From: Desulfocucumis palustris
Lineage (GTDB): Bacteria; Bacillota; Desulfotomaculia; Desulfotomaculales; Desulfocucumaceae
Direction: 5' to 3'
DNA length: 64,000 nt
NCBI RefSeq assembly: GCF_002933875.1
Contig: NZ_BFAV01000119.1
Location: forward strand, 1-64,000
Shown here in pieces: positions 52,451 through 60,783 of this stretch. Made by a program: the position numbers and the translations under genes. Under the pieces are notes generated by a model, which had not been told where the DNA came from, made no database searches, and worked only from the letters and a program-made list of their open reading frames with translations. Every line of letters starts with the position of its first letter. Position 1 is the first letter of the stretch.

Positions 52451-53197
52451 TTATTCATTTTCCAGCCAATCCAGAAACCTCACGGACTTCAATCTGCTTT
52501 CCAGGTGGTACTGTATAAAACCGCGCAGGGCATTTTTCATTTCTTTCTCCGTGCCGCCGCCAATTTTTATCCGGGCAAGCCTGTCCGGGGACCACTTCAT
52601 AATTAACTTCATAACCTCCACCGCGTCCCTTTTCAATGAATATGCCGGGGCATGTCCGGTGGCGCAGCGGGAACAGGCCAGCCCACCCAGGGCCGGAACC
52701 AGGACAGCCCTTCCGTCACCCGCCTCCCTGCCGCAGGAAACGCAGTTTTCCAGGTGAGGGCGATAACCTGACAGACTAAGAAGCTTTAACTCGAAAGAAC
52801 GTACAATAATACTGTCCCGGCCTTCCCCAATACCGCCGTATGACTCCATAATCAGCTCAAAAATCCCGGGGGTGGCCTCACCCTCGGAAGTGAAGACGTC
52901 AACCAGTTCGGCCATGTAGCTGGCAAAGGCGATTCCCTCCAGGCTTTCCCGGAGTCTTTTGAAATATTCCAGGCCCTCGCACTGCTCCACCGAGTCCAGT
53001 TCCCTGCCGCGCCGGAGCTGAAATTTACCGTATGTAAAGGGCTGAACCGAGCCCCTCTTTCTGCTGGAGGGTTTGTCCGCCCCGTGGGCCACCGCCCTGA
53101 ATTTACCCCCGGCCCGGGAATAAAGGGTCAACACCCGGTCGGCATCCCGCATGGAAACCGATTTAAGCACCAGGGCCTCTTCGGTGTAAAGCTTCAT
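52451..53197 (-). CDS. recO: DNA repair protein RecO
   Basis: A 248-residue RecO. The N-terminal OB fold opens YTEEALVLKSVSMRDADRVL and TLYSRAGGKFRAVAHGA. The zinc site near residues 150-185 is ENCVSCGREAG...LACSRCATG (two CxxC pairs). The C-terminal helices include ALRGFIQYHLESRLKSVRFL. It loads RecA with RecFR. It sits in its usual neighbourhood between era and glyQ, although ubiX and corA intervene on the era side. Confidence 0.95.
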   Translation of the reverse strand: MKLYTEEALVLKSVSMRDADRVLTLYSRAGGKFRAVAHGADKPSSRKRGSVQPFTYGKFQLRRGRELDSVEQCEGLEYFKRLRESLEGIAFASYMAELVDVFTSEGEATPGIFELIMESYGGIGEGRDSIIVRSFELKLLSLSGYRPHLENCVSCGREAGDGRAVLVPALGGLACSRCATGHAPAYSLKRDAVEVMKLIMKWSPDRLARIKIGGGTEKEMKNALRGFIQYHLESRLKSVRFLDWLENE

Positions 53198-53399
53198 TAG
53201 TTTTCATATCCTTTTTTGGCAGTATTGATTTAATTATATTCCCACAGTCAAAAACATGAAAGAATATAAGGAGTAAATGAGTTCTATGAAGCGGCGCTTT
53301 CCTTTTTCGCTCAGCGGCTTTAAAATTAATTGGGGACATTCCCCGGCGAATTTGCCAGGATATAAGGAATCCGGGAAAACCGGAGTTGGAGGTATATAG

Positions 53400-53960
53400 A
53401 TGCGAATAGTTGTGGCTATAACCGGCGCCACCGGGGCGGTTTACGGTGTCGCCGTACTTGAGGCCCTTAAATCCCTTGGAATTGAAACCCATCTGATATT
53501 AAGTCCCTGGGCGGTGAAAACCATAGAACTGGAAACCGACTATACCGCTGCTCAGGTGGCGGAACTGGCCACGGTTTCTTTCCAGCCGGAGGACCTGACC
53601 GCGGGGCCGGCCAGCGGCTCCTTTTCCCACCAGGGAATGATAATCGCCCCCTGCAGCATGAAAACCCTGGCTTCCATAGCCAACGGCTATGCCGACAATC
53701 TCATTTCCAGGGCCGCCGACGTGACCATAAAGGAAAAGCGTCCCCTGGTGCTTTTGGCCAGGGAGACGCCTCTTAACGCCATACATCTGGAAAACATGCT
53801 TAAATTGTCCAGGCTGGGTGTTGTTGTAATGCCTCCCATACCTTCCTTTTATCAGCGCCCGGCAACAATCGGTGACCTAATCCGGCAGACCGCGGGCAGG
53901 GCGCTGGAACTGCTGGGCATTGAAAACGATATTTTCAGCCGCTGGAACGGCCCAAAGTAG
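53400..53960 (+). CDS. ubiX: Flavin prenyltransferase UbiX
   Basis: A 186-residue UbiX/Pad1 protein. It opens RIVVAITGATGAVYGVAVLE and has the phosphate- and flavin-binding stretches IIAPCSMKTLASIANGYADN and LISRAADVTIKEKRPLVLLA with RETPLN. It makes prenylated FMN, the cofactor of UbiD-type decarboxylases. None of those is in this window. ATG 53400 follows GGAGG. It is the only plus-strand gene between ppdK and selD. In an anaerobic aromatic degrader, prenyl-FMN could serve aromatic decarboxylation; that link is inference. Confidence 0.95.
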   Translation: MRIVVAITGATGAVYGVAVLEALKSLGIETHLILSPWAVKTIELETDYTAAQVAELATVSFQPEDLTAGPASGSFSHQGMIIAPCSMKTLASIANGYADNLISRAADVTIKEKRPLVLLARETPLNAIHLENMLKLSRLGVVVMPPIPSFYQRPATIGDLIRQTAGRALELLGIENDIFSRWNGPK

Positions 53961-53967
53961 CTACCAA

Positions 53968-54066
53968 GAGGCCGTTCAAAAACAAGCATGGCGCGAAAGG
54001 CGAAGCCGTCCAGCGCGGAGCACTGGACGGCTCTGAGTTAAACAGGCGCAGTTTTTCAACGGTCTC
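53968..54066. repeat. GAGGCCGTT hairpin element, copy 3
   Basis: A 99-bp inverted repeat with ends GAGGCCGTTCAAAAAC and GTTTTTCAACGGTCTC. The inner stem GCCGTCCAG/CTGGACGGC surrounds a short loop. It exactly fills the gap between the convergent ends of ubiX and corA, where it can act as a two-way terminator. Confidence 0.8.
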
Positions 54067-55038
54067 CTACAGCCATTTGTTAATCCGGAATATCATATAC
54101 ATATAAATCGATACCCCCAGCAGGCCGCCGGTTATGACCAGGGTGGAAATACCGTTTTCCTGGGCCGGCAGCGGAACGTTCATCCCGAAAAAACCCGTTA
54201 CAAAGGTCAGGGGCATGAAAATGGTGGAAATAACCGTCAGAACCCGCATGGTTTCGTTGGTCCGGGCGCTGATCACCGAATAGTAGGTGGCCAGGGCGCC
54301 GTCCACCAGGGCGCCGAAGCCGTCGATGGAGTCTATAATTCGCTCTATGTGGTCCACCAGGTCCAGATAATAGGGTTTGTTTTCCTCGTCTATGCTGAAG
54401 GAATACTGCCCGCTGGCGTTGGTAAACATCCTTTTCTGGGGCATAATGGCCCGGCGCATGGAGAGAATGGTTTTCTTCAGGCTTAAGAACTCTTCGGTAA
54501 TTTCCTTGGTGGGCTGCTCGTAAAGGTCATCCTCCAGTTCCTCAATCCTCTGGTTGATGCGTTCCAGCACCGGGAAATACATGTCGGTGATGCCGTCCAG
54601 GGTGGAATACAGGAAGAAGTCCGGTCCCTTTTTCATTACATTCGCCCGGTTGTTCAGGCAGTCCCTGGCGATTCGCCCCAGGGTGGGCAGTGTGCGCCTG
54701 TGCAGGGTCACCACGTAATTCCTGCCGAGATACACGTTCAACTGCTCCAGTGAAATTTCCTCGTCACTTTCTTCCTCGTATCTCAAGGCATGCAAATTAA
54801 AAAAATAGTAATCCTCGTAATTGTCCACCTTGGCCCGGGGACTGTAATGCAGGCAGTCTTCCACGGTGAGGCTGTGAAAGTCAAACAGCCGGGCCACCTG
54901 GTTGATCTCCAGGTCGGTAAAATTAAACAAATCCACCCAGAGGAGGCTTTCCGGATTGGCCAGCAACTCCCTGGGTATAAGTTCCACATCATGAATTATG
55001 CGGTTTTGTTCCGCATCGTAAAAATAAGTTTTTATCAT
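54067..55038 (-). CDS. corA: CorA family divalent cation transporter
   Basis: A 323-residue channel of the CorA type. The large cytoplasmic N-terminal domain includes LDGITDMYFPVLERINQRIE. The two C-terminal membrane helices flank the selectivity loop, which here reads FFGMNVPLP (GMN intact). It transports Mg2+ or Co2+/Ni2+. ATG 55038 is eight bases after GGGGGG and is preferred to GTG 55047. A leader of about 190 nt with inverted repeats separates it from its promoter. Confidence 0.93.
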   Translation of the reverse strand: MIKTYFYDAEQNRIIHDVELIPRELLANPESLLWVDLFNFTDLEINQVARLFDFHSLTVEDCLHYSPRAKVDNYEDYYFFNLHALRYEEESDEEISLEQLNVYLGRNYVVTLHRRTLPTLGRIARDCLNNRANVMKKGPDFFLYSTLDGITDMYFPVLERINQRIEELEDDLYEQPTKEITEEFLSLKKTILSMRRAIMPQKRMFTNASGQYSFSIDEENKPYYLDLVDHIERIIDSIDGFGALVDGALATYYSVISARTNETMRVLTVISTIFMPLTFVTGFFGMNVPLPAQENGISTLVITGGLLGVSIYMYMIFRINKWL

Positions 55039-55228
55039 CGGGTTCACCCCCCGAAATTTTAATTCATAGATCAGCCTCCTGGTAAAGTTTGAACGGAAAT
55101 TTTACTCCTCAACAAACAAAACAGGTGGTATGGAATTATAATTCAAACTACGTCGTGGGCACGGGTCATCCATTATACCACCCCCCGAAAATAGCAAAAT
55201 GATCTGTAAATAATCCGGAAACTGTTTT

Positions 55229-55258
55229 ATTTTATAATTTTTCACGGCCCCAAGTCAA
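55229..55258 (-). promoter_or_regulatory. Promoter and structured leader of corA
   Basis: On minus, TTGACT (55258-55253) and TAAAAT (55234-55229) are 18 bp apart. The leader down to 55038 has GGTGGTATAAT...ATTCCATACCACC, GTAAAATTTCC.. / ..AAACTTTAC, and a two-codon frame ATG AAT TAA behind AGGAGG. I see no match to the known Mg2+ M-box. Confidence 0.55.
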
Positions 55259-55269
55259 TCGTTTGACAG

Positions 55270-55311
55270 CTTAAAACGGCGGAACCCGGGCTTTTCCAGA
55301 CCGGGTTCCGC
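55270..55311 (-). terminator. Terminator after era
   Basis: GCGGAACCCGG and CCGGGTTCCGC form an 11-bp stem, with CGTTTTAAGC following on the minus strand. It ends the era transcript before the corA promoter. Confidence 0.75.
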
Positions 55312-55325
55312 TACTATTTTATTCC

Positions 55326-56228
55326 TTACCTCTCCGGGGTATAACCGAAATTACTAATGTAAGAATCCTTATTTCGCCAGTCCGCCTTTACCTTGACCCA
55401 CAGCTCCAGAAAAAATTTGGAGCCGAAAAGGGCCTCCATTTCCTCCCGGGCCTGCTGGCCTATCCTTTTAAGCATCGCCCCGCTCTTACCTATCAATATC
55501 CTCTTCTGGGAATCCCTTTCGGTATATACAATGGCCCTTACCGCCACCACGCCGTTGGCTCTTTCCGCCACATCCTCCACCACCACGGCCACCGAATGGG
55601 GCACTTCCTGGGAGGTGAGGTGCAATACCTTTTCCCTTATCAGCTCGGCCATGATGAACCTTTCCGGCCGATCGGTAACCATGTCGTCGGGATAATATTT
55701 GGGACCGGCGGGCAGGTAATTCACCATCAAGTCCGTCAGCCGCTCAACATTTTCACCATTCAAGGCGGAAACCGGCACTATCTCTTTGAAATCATAAAGC
55801 TGCCTGTAACCCTCAATCAAGGGAAGCAAGTCATGTTTGGCAATCCGGTCGATTTTGTTAATCACCAGCAAAACCGGGGTTGTTACCCTTTTCATCTGCT
55901 CCAGTATGAATGTGTCGCCGGGCCCCGGGGTTTCCGTCTCCACCACGAATAGTATTACATCGACCTCTTTTAGGGTTCCCAGGGCCACTTCCACCATGTA
56001 TTCCCCCAGGCGGTGCTTGGGTTTGTGAATTCCCGGGGTGTCCAGCAACACCAGCTGGGCGTCCTCCCTGGTTATTACCGAGTGTATTTTATGCCTGGTG
56101 GTCTGCGGCTTATCGGAAACGATGGCTATCTTCTGCCCCACCAGGCGGTTTAATAGGGTGGATTTGCCCACGTTGGGGCGGCCCACGATGGCTGCGAAGC
56201 CAGATTTATATGAATCCTTTGCGGTCAT
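55326..56228 (-). CDS. era: GTPase Era
   Basis: A 300-residue GTPase with G1 GRPNVGKST, G3 DTPGIHKPKH and G4 NKID, followed by a C-terminal KH domain (RILIGKSGAMLKRIGQQARE) that binds the 3' end of 16S rRNA. It acts in small-subunit assembly. ATG 56228 follows AAAGGGG. It lies 18 bp after cdd. Confidence 0.97.
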   Translation of the reverse strand: MTAKDSYKSGFAAIVGRPNVGKSTLLNRLVGQKIAIVSDKPQTTRHKIHSVITREDAQLVLLDTPGIHKPKHRLGEYMVEVALGTLKEVDVILFVVETETPGPGDTFILEQMKRVTTPVLLVINKIDRIAKHDLLPLIEGYRQLYDFKEIVPVSALNGENVERLTDLMVNYLPAGPKYYPDDMVTDRPERFIMAELIREKVLHLTSQEVPHSVAVVVEDVAERANGVVAVRAIVYTERDSQKRILIGKSGAMLKRIGQQAREEMEALFGSKFFLELWVKVKADWRNKDSYISNFGYTPER

Positions 56229-56246
56229 TTGGCGCTCCCCTTTGAT

Positions 56247-56657
56247 TTAACCTTTTAACGTAGTATTCCCCGCAGCCGGGGTTAATGTGAAATATCCGGG
56301 CAGGAGCTGGGAAACCTTTTGCTCCAGAAACTCTTTCCTGTTGTTGCACATGATCACATTAATATCTCCCCCGAATTCGGCCAGTACCTGCCTGCAGGCC
56401 CCGCAGGGGGTACAGAAATCTTCGGTGTCTGAAATCACCGCTATAGCTTTGAATTTTGTATCACCCTCACTCACTGCTTTAAAAACCGCCGCCCTTTCAG
56501 CGCAACAGGTTAAGCCGTAAGAAGCGTTTTCCACATTGCAGCCGTTATAAACCTTTCCCCCCTCGGTCAGAAGGGCGGCCCCCACCCTGAATCCGGAATA
56601 GGGGGCGTAGGCCTTTTCCCTGGCCGCGACGGCAGTATTAATCAATTCCTGAATCAT
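56247..56657 (-). CDS. cdd: Cytidine deaminase
   Basis: A 136-residue homotetrameric-type cytidine deaminase. It has GCNVENASYGLTCCAERAAV (substrate-binding Asn and Glu, zinc-ligand Cys, catalytic Glu) and TPCGACRQVLAEF (two more zinc cysteines). It converts cytidine and deoxycytidine to uridines. ATG 56657 follows CAGGTG by six bases; the longer frame upstream is unsupported. It keeps the Bacillus position between dgkA and era. Confidence 0.95.
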   Translation of the reverse strand: MIQELINTAVAAREKAYAPYSGFRVGAALLTEGGKVYNGCNVENASYGLTCCAERAAVFKAVSEGDTKFKAIAVISDTEDFCTPCGACRQVLAEFGGDINVIMCNNRKEFLEQKVSQLLPGYFTLTPAAGNTTLKG

Positions 56658-56720
56658 AATAATCACCTGTCCAAGGAAAGGGGACACACCTTCTTAGGCT
56701 GCCCCTGATTCCTTACCTTT

Positions 56721-57098
56721 TTATTTATTTCCCGAAGGAATACCCCCGATAAAATACGGATAAAAGACCAGTAATCCGATAACCGCCGCCGCAATGGCGG
56801 CCAGCAGCACCGCCCCGGCGGCGACGTCCTTGGCGGCGCCGGCCAGGGGGTGATACTCCTTGACAGTGGCGTCTATTGTTGCCTCAATGGCTGTATTTAT
56901 CATTTCCGCACTCATGACCAAAGCCATGGCCAATATCAAAAGCGCCAGATCCCTGCCCGCCACTCTCAGCCCCAGGGCCAAAATGAACACCACGGCGGCG
57001 GCTGCGGAATGGATCTTCATGTTGCGCTGGGTTTTCCAGGTATGGTAAATGCCCTTGAAGGCATACCCGAAACTCCTCCACAATCTCCCTCTGCCCAT
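56721..57098 (-). CDS. dgkA: Diacylglycerol/undecaprenol kinase DgkA
   Basis: A 125-residue membrane kinase with three hydrophobic helices and the catalytic stretch SAEMINTAIEATIDATVKEY. The N-terminal part FGYAFKGIYHTWKTQRNMKI matches Gram-positive undecaprenol kinases, which recycle the cell-wall lipid carrier. ATG 57098 is preferred; TTG 57128 inside the end of ybeY is possible. A copy of the GGGGACACACCTTCTT motif follows in the gap before cdd. Confidence 0.93.
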   Translation of the reverse strand: MGRGRLWRSFGYAFKGIYHTWKTQRNMKIHSAAAAVVFILALGLRVAGRDLALLILAMALVMSAEMINTAIEATIDATVKEYHPLAGAAKDVAAGAVLLAAIAAAVIGLLVFYPYFIGGIPSGNK

Positions 57099-57111
57099 AT
57101 AAAAAACCGCT

Positions 57112-57570
57112 CTAACGCCCCAGGTCAAGGGCCGCCAAGGCGGCTTCCTCCTTTTGTCTCATAATGTTCCTCTGGTCCTCCGTGCCGTGGTCGTAGCCTA
57201 AAAGGTGCAGCGCCCCGTGAGCGGTGAGGTAAGCCACTTCCCGCATAAAACCGTGTCCGTATTCCCTGGACTGTTCCTCCGCCCTTTCCAGGGATAAAAC
57301 CACGTCTCCCAGAATCCTTTCCTCCCCGGAATCCGGCATGGGCTCCCCTTCCTCCAGGGCGAAGGAAAGAACATCGGTGGGGCTGTCAATACCCCGGTAT
57401 TCCCGGTTTAACTGGCGGATATAGTCATTGTCCACAAAAACCACGCTAATCTCCGCGCCGGGGTCAATTAATTCCCTTTCCAGCACTGCCAGCACAACCT
57501 TTTCCACCGTGGCCGCGATTTCTTCACTGAGCTGGATTTTTTCCTGCAAGTTGCTTACGAGAACCGGCAT
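57112..57570 (-). CDS. ybeY: Endoribonuclease YbeY
   Basis: A 152-residue zinc protein with the family motif HGALHLLGYDH (three zinc histidines near residue 115) and the upstream stretch YRGIDSPTDVLSFALEEG. It acts in 16S rRNA maturation and ribosome quality control. Its start lies inside the yqfF gene (47-bp overlap), so translation is coupled. Confidence 0.96.
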   Translation of the reverse strand: MPVLVSNLQEKIQLSEEIAATVEKVVLAVLERELIDPGAEISVVFVDNDYIRQLNREYRGIDSPTDVLSFALEEGEPMPDSGEERILGDVVLSLERAEEQSREYGHGFMREVAYLTAHGALHLLGYDHGTEDQRNIMRQKEEAALAALDLGR

Positions 57571-59704
57571 TTCGATTCTTTCTCCTTTCCATTTCCTTGG
57601 ACATATCCGGATATTCCACCCTGGAATGGAAAATGCCGCTTAAAACCTTTAAAAAAGAATTTGCAATGGCGTCCAGATCCTTAAAGGTAAGGTCGCATTC
57701 GTCCAACTGTCCGTCCAGCAGTTTATCCTTTATTATTTTACGTACCAGCCCCTCAATCCGTCCATGGGTCCGGTTTTGCAGGGACCTTACCGCCGCCTCC
57801 ACGGAATCGGCCAGCATTACTATGGCGGCTTCCCGGGTCTGGGGCTTTGGCCCCTCGTATCTGAATTCGTCCTCGTTTACATTTTCGGCGCCGTTGTTCT
57901 CAAGGGCCTTGTGGTAAAAATAGCTGCACATTCCGCTGCCGTGATGCTGCTCAATGATATCCAGTATATCCTTGGGCAATTTGTATTCCCGGCCCAGTTC
58001 CAGCCCGTCTTTCACGTGGGAGGTCAAAATAAGGGTGCTCAGGCTGGGGGCGATTTTATCATGTGGATTGTCCGAAGTCATCTGGTTCTCTATGAAAAAA
58101 TAAGGCCTTTTGATTTTACCGATATCGTGATAATAGGCGCCCACCCTTACCAACAGGCTCTCGCCGCCCACTTCCTCGGTGGCCGCCTCAGCCAGGTTGG
58201 CCACCAGAATGCTGTGATGATAGGTGCCCGGGGCCTCTGTAAGCAATTTTTTCAAAAGAGGATTGCTGGGATGGGAAAGCTCCAGCAGCCTTACCGAAGA
58301 GGTTATGCCAAAGGTGCTTTCCAGGTATGGCAGGGCCCCGATGGTCAGCACCGAGGAAAGCAATCCGTTAATGGTTCCCAGTATTAAACCGGAACTCAGC
58401 ACCAGCCCGGCTGAATTATTGCCTATAATACCCATGGTAAGTATGGCCGCCACGCTTGCGGCCCCGGTGTACAGCCCGGCCCTGACCAGGTCCCCTCTCT
58501 GGCTAAGCTTGCTTACACTGTATACCCCCGCAAAACCGCTGATCAGACCCACCATTCCGAATTCAATCCGCCCGCCGGATATCAGCACCAGCAGGAAGCT
58601 CATTATGGCCAGCACCAGCACAGCCAGCCGGGAGTCCAGCAGTATGGCGATAAGCATTCCCCCGGCCGCCAGTGGAACCATGTAACCAAGCTGGGCGTCC
58701 AGCTGCCGCCAGGTGTCAATGTCGATGGCCAGTAAGCCCTTGGCCACCGCCAGAACCACCACCACTATTATGCCCAGCAGGTAAAGATGACCCGCATGCT
58801 TATATATTTCCCTGTTCTGCTGGTAAAGGTAAAAAAGAACCACCAGCATGAGTATGGCCACCAGCAGGGCGGTGCCCACCACGCCCCGCCAGGAAGCAAG
58901 GCTCCTGGTCAATCCCAGGGCCTCCAGCTTTTTCATATGCTCCTCTTTTACAACATCCCCCACACCTATAATCTTTTCATCCTGTTTTATTGTTACCATT
59001 ACGGGCGGTACGGACTCCCTGGCCGCCTGCTCCAGCGCGCCGGTCCTTATTTCGTTGAATATTTTATTGGGCCGCAGGTAATAGTTGGTCAGTCCCTGTC
59101 CGAGGTTAATGTAGGCATTATCCAGATGCAGGCTTTTAATGCCGGTTACGATGCTCTTTTTGGTCTCTTCCAGGTTTTCCTGGGTTATTCCCTTTTCCAT
59201 GGCGGCGGCTACATATTTGTTCAGTTCCGTATCAAGGAGCTTCAGGGAATCAGCCCCGGGGCGGGCCAGAACCGCCAGATCCTGCTCCGACATGCTGAAA
59301 TGCAATAAGGAACGAAGGCGGCCCTCCTTTTCCTCGTTGCTGAGGTCGCCCTGTTCCTGTATAACCTTTATGGATTCCAGCACGGAGGTAATATCCTGCC
59401 GCACGGCCCCGCTGGCCTGCTCGTTATCCTCATATTGAGGCTCAACATTGGCGGCGGCTATTTGTCTTCTTTCCTCGGTTTTATCCTTATCCTCAAACTC
59501 CACTTCCCTGGGAGCGTAAACATCTTCCCTGGAAACGTCGCCCAACTGCAAATCTACCTTCTGAGGCATAAAATCAACGGAAATAAGCAGGGTTAAAATT
59601 ACAAAAAACACCGTGGCGGCCAGGCTCCTGCGAACTTTACGCTGTTTCATCAGAAGGGAAATGCCGCTTGCCACTTTCCTCCCAAGGCTGGCGAATGGAA
59701 GCAT
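57524..59704 (-). CDS. pgpH: 7TM-HD cyclic-di-AMP phosphodiesterase (YqfF/PgpH)
   Basis: A 726-residue membrane protein. A first helix (about 27-47) is followed by an extracytoplasmic 7TMR-HDED domain of about 230 residues, a block of seven membrane helices (about 280-470), and a cytoplasmic HD domain (YHDIGKIKRPYFFIENQ, LTSHVKDGLEL, IEQHHGSGMCSYF). PgpH homologues degrade c-di-AMP. ATG 59704 follows GGGGGTGG. It is immediately downstream of phoH, the usual order. Confidence 0.95.
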   Translation of the reverse strand: MLPFASLGRKVASGISLLMKQRKVRRSLAATVFFVILTLLISVDFMPQKVDLQLGDVSREDVYAPREVEFEDKDKTEERRQIAAANVEPQYEDNEQASGAVRQDITSVLESIKVIQEQGDLSNEEKEGRLRSLLHFSMSEQDLAVLARPGADSLKLLDTELNKYVAAAMEKGITQENLEETKKSIVTGIKSLHLDNAYINLGQGLTNYYLRPNKIFNEIRTGALEQAARESVPPVMVTIKQDEKIIGVGDVVKEEHMKKLEALGLTRSLASWRGVVGTALLVAILMLVVLFYLYQQNREIYKHAGHLYLLGIIVVVVLAVAKGLLAIDIDTWRQLDAQLGYMVPLAAGGMLIAILLDSRLAVLVLAIMSFLLVLISGGRIEFGMVGLISGFAGVYSVSKLSQRGDLVRAGLYTGAASVAAILTMGIIGNNSAGLVLSSGLILGTINGLLSSVLTIGALPYLESTFGITSSVRLLELSHPSNPLLKKLLTEAPGTYHHSILVANLAEAATEEVGGESLLVRVGAYYHDIGKIKRPYFFIENQMTSDNPHDKIAPSLSTLILTSHVKDGLELGREYKLPKDILDIIEQHHGSGMCSYFYHKALENNGAENVNEDEFRYEGPKPQTREAAIVMLADSVEAAVRSLQNRTHGRIEGLVRKIIKDKLLDGQLDECDLTFKDLDAIANSFLKVLSGIFHSRVEYPDMSKEMERRKNRNAGSRKQLAGKNPAQ

Positions 59705-59715
59705 ATTTCCACCCC

Positions 59716-60684
59716 CTATAGGTTCCCCTTATTACCCTCTTCATAAGCTTTAACTATTTCCTGTACCAGAGGGTGGCGAACAATATCCCCGGTGGTAAGG
59801 TACTGAATATTTATCCCCTCTATGTTCTCCAATATTCTCTGGGCGTGCACCAGTCCCGAAGTCTGCCCCCGGGGCAGATCGATCTGAGTTATGTCTCCCG
59901 TTATTACAGCCTTGGAACCAAAGCCCAGGCGGGTGAGAAACATCTTCATCTGCTCCACCGTGGTATTCTGCGCCTCGTCAAGAATAATAAAGGCGTCTTC
60001 AAGGGTGCGGCCCCTCATATAAGCCAGGGGAGCAATCTCAATGGTGTTTTTCTCCAGGTATTTCTGGGTATTTTCCGCCCCAAGGGTGTCGTAAAGGCCG
60101 TCATAAAGCGGGCGCAGGTAAGGATCCACCTTTTCCTGGAGATCCCCGGGCAAAAAGCCGAGCTTTTCCCCGGCCTCCACCGCAGGCCTTGTTAAAACAA
60201 GCCTCTGCACCTCTTTGTTGCGCAGGGCGCTTATGGCCATAACCACCGCCAGATAAGTCTTTCCGGTACCGGCAGGGCCGATGGCGAATACTATGTCATG
60301 CTTTTTTATGGATTCAATATATTTTTGCTGGCCCAGGGTTTTGGGCTTTATTTGCTTCCCCCTGGAGGTGGAAAAAATAACATCCCTGGCAAGACTGCTC
60401 AAGGCGCCGTTTACCCCAGTGGTCACGGCCTTCAACACATAGTTGATTTCGTGGCTGGTCAGCCTGTTCCCCGCCCGGTAGTAGTCCTGTAACTGACTAA
60501 AAACCTCTTTAGCCATATCAGCCTGCTCCGGCTGCCCAAGTATCACCAACTCTTCTCCCCGGACCACCACCCGTATACCCAAAGCCTTCTCAATAAGCGA
60601 CAGATGCTCGTCATGGCGGCCGAAAATTTCGGCTGCCGCACCCAAATCCTCCAATATTACCCTAGCTTCGGTTTGTTCCGTCAA
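59716..60684 (-). CDS. phoH: PhoH family ATPase
   Basis: A 322-residue PhoH-like protein, normal length from TTG 60684 (preceded by AGGAGG, 11 bases). It has Walker A AIGPAGTGKTYLAV, Walker B FIILDEAQNTTVEQM, and GDITQIDLPRGQTSGL near the C-terminus. An N-terminal KH-like stretch (ARVILEDLGAAAEIFGRHDE) precedes the ATPase. The role is unclear, although the family is linked to RNA metabolism. It lies between yqfD and pgpH, as in Bacillus. Confidence 0.95.
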   Translation of the reverse strand: MTEQTEARVILEDLGAAAEIFGRHDEHLSLIEKALGIRVVVRGEELVILGQPEQADMAKEVFSQLQDYYRAGNRLTSHEINYVLKAVTTGVNGALSSLARDVIFSTSRGKQIKPKTLGQQKYIESIKKHDIVFAIGPAGTGKTYLAVVMAISALRNKEVQRLVLTRPAVEAGEKLGFLPGDLQEKVDPYLRPLYDGLYDTLGAENTQKYLEKNTIEIAPLAYMRGRTLEDAFIILDEAQNTTVEQMKMFLTRLGFGSKAVITGDITQIDLPRGQTSGLVHAQRILENIEGINIQYLTTGDIVRHPLVQEIVKAYEEGNKGNL

Positions 60685-60783
60685 TAAAATTACTACCTCC
60701 TGAATAAAATGAATATTTCCATATGCTACAGGACGAAGGGCCTGGTTTACACATTTAACCAAAAACAACTTCACGGTATGATA

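Noticed and set aside
53277-53399. 40-codon frame just upstream of ubiX, ending directly before its ATG
   Set aside because: The AAGGAG site is only three bases from its ATG, the frame contains a dispersed GGGGACATT motif, and no family is recognisable.
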